Origin: DATLCI01 sp046714215 | GTDB lineage: Bacteria > Acidobacteriota > Terriglobia > Terriglobales > Acidobacteriaceae | Length of the DNA stretch: 9,267 nt | Direction: 5' to 3' | Assembly: GCA_046714215.1 (NCBI GenBank) | Contig: JBKKBM010000204.1 | Span: 1-9,267, forward strand | The notes under the pieces: generated by a model | What the model was told of the DNA's origin: nothing | Database searches by the model: none | The model's input: the letters and a program-made list of their open reading frames with translations, nothing else | Shown: in pieces, positions 6,804 to 9,267 of the stretch | Position numbering within the stretch: position 1 is the first letter of the stretch | Layout: each line of letters opens with the position of its first letter | Translations under genes and position numbers: made by a program

Positions 6804-7062
6804 TCTCGGATAGGCCTGCGCAAGCTCAAACCCGAAGGCTACTATCACCACGCGTAAATTCTGCCGACCTTAGTCCCCACCTTCTCCCCGATGAGCAATC
6901 TGGCTCAGAAGGATCCGCGATGCACTGCTAGTCTGGCGGAGGCATAGTCTTTGGCCTCGCTGAATCTGGCTGAGCCTGACTTGAGCGGCGTGGCCCCAAC
7001 AAGTTTGACCAGCAGATCGTGCATCTAAGTTCTCAGATACCGTTGCTCAGAACCTGAACCTC

Positions 7063-7079
7063 AGCGCTTAAGGAGCGCT
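7063..7079 (+). promoter_or_regulatory. Ribosome binding site embedded in a small hairpin
   Basis: The Shine-Dalgarno AAGGAG (7070-7075) sits 10 bases before ATG 7086. It is bracketed by AGCGCT (7063-7068) and AGCGCT (7074-7079). These self-complementary hexamers can pair with each other, leaving TAAGG as the loop and burying the last bases of the Shine-Dalgarno in the stem. Confidence 0.5.
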
Positions 7080-7085
7080 CCCCCC

Positions 7086-8000
7086 ATGAAATCAGTCCGT
7101 TTAATCAGCAATGTACTTGTATTTTGCCTGGCTGGCAGCCTCGTTGCCTACTCCGCTCAAGGAAAAGGCAAGGGCAAGCAGGATGGCGACAAGTCCGCCA
7201 AGCACGCTCAAAAAGAAATGAAGAAAGAAGTGAAGCACGACCAGAAGGAGCTTAAGCACGAGGTTAAGCACGAAGCCAAGCACGACCAGAAAGAGGCTAA
7301 GCACGAAGCCAAGCACGACCAGGCCAGCCGCCCCCCAGGTTGGGACAAGGGAAAGAAAGTTGGATGGGGCACCGGCAACGTTCCCCCGGGAAAACAGGCG
7401 CGTCACTCTCGCGATCGTCAGATGCAGCTCATCAGCGAGCAGCGCCAGCGGGTGATCGTCTATCGTCAGCGCCTTGACCAGCAGCAAATCCTCGCGCAGC
7501 AATACGCAGCCCAACTCCAGCAGGACCGGCGCACGGCCGCGTATCGCTACCAGCAGGCGTATCTCTCTCGCCTCCGCCAGCAGCAAGCCGCGCTGCGGAA
7601 TACCTACAACTACAACAACGACCCGTATTTCTATACCGCCAACACTTACAGCTACAACCGCGACGGCAGCGTCTACCAGACCAATAGCTATGGCGCCAAC
7701 CAACTGCGCGCGGCCGTCAACTCGGGATACTCTGAGGGCTTCCGCGCCGGTCAAGCCGACCAGCAGGACCGCTTCACCTCGGGCTACCAGAACTCGTACG
7801 CCTATCAGGACGCCAACTACGGCTATAACGGATACGCCAACGACCAGGACACCTACAACTATTACTTCCGCCAGGGCTTCACCAAGGGCTACGACGACGG
7901 CTATAACAGCCGCTCGCAGTTCGGGACCGTAGCCAGCGGCAAGTACAGCATCTTGGGGAACGTTCTGAATGCGATCCTCAACCTGCAGAACTTGCAGTAG
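7086..8000 (+). CDS. Secreted Lys/His-rich and Gln/Tyr-rich repeat protein, function unknown
   Basis: 304 residues. The signal peptide (MKSVRLISNVLVFCLAGSLV, cleavage around residues 24-25 near YSAQG) predicts export. Residues ~27-38 are Lys/Gly-rich. Residues 39-79 are a charged helix of KHxQKEx and KHEx units in an 11-residue rhythm, with His at 40, 51, 58, 62, 66, 73 and 77. A PPGWDKGKKVGWGTGNVPPG segment (~83-102) follows. Residues ~108-172 form a Gln/Arg-rich helix (QRQRVIVYRQRLDQQQILAQ). The C-terminal ~130 residues are Tyr/Asn/Gln-rich and carry two related motifs, GYSEGFRAGQAD (~214-225) and FRQGFTKGYDDGY (~261-273). The end SILGNVLNAILNLQNLQ looks amphipathic. There is no enzyme motif. 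A structural, adhesive or metal-binding envelope role is possible but not shown. ATG 7086 is supported by AAGGAG. It is monocistronic, with a strong terminator 22 bases after the stop. Confidence 0.85.
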   Translation: MKSVRLISNVLVFCLAGSLVAYSAQGKGKGKQDGDKSAKHAQKEMKKEVKHDQKELKHEVKHEAKHDQKEAKHEAKHDQASRPPGWDKGKKVGWGTGNVPPGKQARHSRDRQMQLISEQRQRVIVYRQRLDQQQILAQQYAAQLQQDRRTAAYRYQQAYLSRLRQQQAALRNTYNYNNDPYFYTANTYSYNRDGSVYQTNSYGANQLRAAVNSGYSEGFRAGQADQQDRFTSGYQNSYAYQDANYGYNGYANDQDTYNYYFRQGFTKGYDDGYNSRSQFGTVASGKYSILGNVLNAILNLQNLQ

Positions 8001-8021
8001 CTCCTCTAGCCGCAAAGCAAG

Positions 8022-8049
8022 CCCTACGCAGTTTGCGTAGGGTTTTTTT
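8022..8049 (+). terminator. Strong rho-independent terminator of the gene at 7086-8000
   Basis: CCCTACGCA (8022-8030) and TGCGTAGGG (8034-8042) form a perfect 9-bp stem with loop GTT, followed by seven T residues (8043-8049). It lies 22 bases after the TAG stop. Confidence 0.95.
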
Positions 8050-8129
8050 GGAGCCCAAGGATCGTCCCATTTAAGGAATCCCCAGGAGCCACGCGATTTG
8101 TCCGTCGCAAACGCCCTCTATCTGGGAAG

Positions 8130-8181
8130 GATATGGCTTCAGCCATATCGCCAGCCCGCCAAAGGCGCCCGGCTTTAGCCG
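8130..8181. repeat. Palindromic intergenic element, copy B
   Basis: A perfect hairpin GATATGGCT-TC-AGCCATATC (8130-8149) is followed by CGCC-AAA-GGCG (8157-8167) and CGGC-TTTA-GCCG (8170-8181). The cores GGCTTCAGCC and GGCTTTAGCC correspond to GGCTTTCAGCC and GGCGTTAGCC in the element at 5340-5426. The arms differ, so if related they conserve the loop-proximal core and keep pairing by compensatory change. The rest of the 8050-8348 gap holds no gene; a short inverted repeat CTAGA-N5-TCTAG is at 8242-8256. Confidence 0.45.
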
Positions 8182-8335
8182 CTGTCGTCACGGTTTTACG
8201 AAATCCGGACAGAATTCTTGCCGCGTCGCAATCCTTGTAGCCTAGACGTAATCTAGCGCACTCAGGATCTAGGGCCGCGGGTCACAGTCCATTCACTTAT
8301 TCCATGGATGGGGCTCCGCGTTGCCAGCCGTGCCT

Positions 8336-8341
8336 TACAAT
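8336..8341 (+). promoter_or_regulatory. Candidate -10 box for a leaderless transcript
   Basis: TACAAT (five of six matches to TATAAT) ends seven bases before ATG 8349, so transcription would begin at about the A of the start codon. There is no Shine-Dalgarno sequence before this ATG, in keeping with leaderless initiation. No matching -35 is seen at the normal spacing; TTGCCA at 8321-8326 is too close. Confidence 0.3.
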
Positions 8342-8348
8342 AAGTATT

Positions 8349-9267
8349 ATGAAGATGGCCTTCATGGCATTCGTAGCGCTCCTGTGCACCTGCTATCAGG
8401 CTCAGGCCCAGGTGCGCAACTGCAACTCCTATGCAGGCTCGGATGCGGGGGCAAAGATCAACGCCGCGATAAGCAATCTGCCCTCCCTTGGTGGGGTGAT
8501 TGATTGTCGCGATCTGACGGGGACGCAGACTTTTTCGACCAATATTGTCGTCGGCGCTCTCGGGGGCGGGGGCGCCTCGGGATCGGCGATCCATTTGATC
8601 TTTGACCCTGCTACTCGCTTTATTTTTGCCGGGACGGGGGTAGCCCTGAAGGTTGCCGAGGGCTGTGACCATTGTGCGATCGAGGGGCTGAACTTGAATC
8701 TTAAGAACAGTGCCGGCTCGACCTACGGCGTCCTGGTGCAAGGTTCCTGGTACGTACGGCTGGCCAACCTGCAGGTGCGGGGCGCGCCGACCGCTGGTAT
8801 CCGCCTGTCGAATGACGGCTCGACCAGCCGGGGCGTCTATCTCTCCCACTTGACCGACATCCTCGCCGGGGATTCTCCGGACGAGACCGCTCCCGTTGCC
8901 GCGGCCGACAAGAATGGGGTCGGAGTGCAGATCGTTGCTTCGCACTCCAGCGGCGTGACCTTCACCTTGCTGGAGCGGGTGTGGACGACCTACGCGGTCA
9001 GCGACGGGTTGCAGATCACGGCGAACAGCGGATCGGGAACCGTTCAGGCGCTCGGCACTCTGATGCTGGGTGGAGGTTCAGCCTACAACGGAGATGATGG
9101 TGTGGATCTGACGGCCGGCAGTGGAGGCACATATGGCGTCAACTTGGAGTTCCGCAGCGCGGATTTCGAAGGCAATACCGGCTGGGGCATTGAGACCGAC
9201 GCAAATGTGATCTCGATAGTGGGCGTGGGCGAGTTTGGCTCCAATAGCGCCGGCGATGCCGATCAAT
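8349..9267 (+). CDS. Secreted right-handed beta-helix protein (3' truncated by the window)
   Basis: The frame from ATG 8349 stays open to the window end, giving 306 residues without a stop. The signal peptide MKMAFMAFVALLCTCYQAQA predicts export. The mature N-terminus has CNSYAGSDAGAKINAAISNL...GGVIDCRDLTGTQTFS, the typical opening of pectate-lyase-like beta-helix proteins (family form: D..A.I..AI..L..GG.V...), with Cys ~25 and ~53 that could pair. Repeated coil signatures follow: VALKVAEGCDHCAIEGLNLNL, TYGVLVQGSWYVRLANLQV, TAGIRLSNDGSTSRGVYLSHL and GVNLEFRSADFEGNTGWGIET. These proteins act on or bind polysaccharides, or serve as surface/phage-tailspike-like structures; no catalytic residues can be assigned here. 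In-frame ATG 8304 would extend it by 15 residues but spoil the signal peptide; ATG 8355 is also possible. The gene stands after a terminator, so it has its own promoter. Confidence 0.85.
   Translation, partial: MKMAFMAFVALLCTCYQAQAQVRNCNSYAGSDAGAKINAAISNLPSLGGVIDCRDLTGTQTFSTNIVVGALGGGGASGSAIHLIFDPATRFIFAGTGVALKVAEGCDHCAIEGLNLNLKNSAGSTYGVLVQGSWYVRLANLQVRGAPTAGIRLSNDGSTSRGVYLSHLTDILAGDSPDETAPVAAADKNGVGVQIVASHSSGVTFTLLERVWTTYAVSDGLQITANSGSGTVQALGTLMLGGGSAYNGDDGVDLTAGSGGTYGVNLEFRSADFEGNTGWGIETDANVISIVGVGEFGSNSAGDADQ

Larger units (their letters stand above)
6630..7062. other. Intergenic stretch without a convincing gene
   Basis: The 546-base gap 6540-7085 separates divergent genes and contains the promoter elements, palindrome and tandem repeat listed separately. 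From about 6810 to 7062 no coding frame looks real. A plus-strand run at 6813-6855 (GLRKLKPEGYYHHA then stop) and a minus-strand 39-codon frame at 6905-7024 have no start signals. GGCTGAGCC (6967-6975) and repeated AATCTGGCT (6898 and 6963) are minor sequence echoes. TTGACC at 7005-7010 could be a -35 for the gene at 7086, but no matching -10 is clear. Confidence 0.5.

Noticed and set aside
6813..6857. A plus-strand fragment LRKLKPEGYYHHA faintly like the start of a Y1/REP-associated transposase
   Set aside because: It stops after 14 codons, and no downstream frame continues with transposase motifs. The resemblance is too short to call.
6905..7024. A 39-codon minus-strand frame beginning MHDLLVKLVGATPLKSG
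   Set aside because: It has no Shine-Dalgarno sequence, no recognisable family and no terminator. It could be a gene remnant but cannot be supported.
7200..7322. The KH-rich DNA repeats as a CRISPR-like or satellite array
   Set aside because: The units are short, in frame, and vary at codon level within a coding sequence. They have no spacers and are explained by the protein repeat.
7101..8015. A 304-codon open frame antisense to the gene at 7086-8000
   Set aside because: It mirrors the Tyr/Asn/Gln/Lys codons of the sense gene as Val/Leu/Ile runs, has no ribosome binding site, and would start inside the downstream terminator region.

Overview
The window reads like a chromosomal stretch of a GC-rich soil bacterium, most likely an acidobacterium. 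The reasons are the protein types (a secreted S9 peptidase with many beta-propeller repeats, a LolA-like secreted protein, a 'DAGAKI'-type beta-helix protein), frequent secretion signals, and long intergenic gaps with GGCTT(T)CAGCC/GGCTTTAGCC hairpins. The taxon is inferred from style and family recall; no search was run.

Layout. Positions 1-83 hold the last 26 codons of a plus-strand gene. It converges on a minus-strand pair: a membrane histidine kinase (2319-4346) followed 76 bases later by a secreted S9-family serine peptidase (176-2242). A divergent intergenic region (4347-4460) separates the kinase from a plus-strand secreted protein with a probable LolA/LppX-like fold (4461-5318). That gene converges on a minus-strand aminoglycoside-phosphotransferase (APH)-fold protein with an altered catalytic loop (5520-6539). 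Between these two lie a nested hairpin element and a strong bidirectional terminator. A long gap (6540-7085) carries a near-consensus sigma-54 promoter reading toward the APH-like gene, inverted repeats and a short tandem repeat. Next comes a secreted Lys/His/Gln/Tyr-rich protein (7086-8000) with a textbook terminator, a second hairpin element, and a secreted beta-helix protein cut by the window end (8349 onward).

How they may work together. No complete pathway or defence, mobile or biosynthetic system is evident. Four of the six main genes encode exported proteins and one a membrane sensor, so the theme is the cell envelope and extracellular material. The kinase lacks an adjacent response regulator. 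The observations most worth a second look are the sigma-54-type promoter architecture before the APH-like gene, that protein's missing catalytic-loop Asp, and the histidine stripe along a predicted helix in the protein at 7086-8000.
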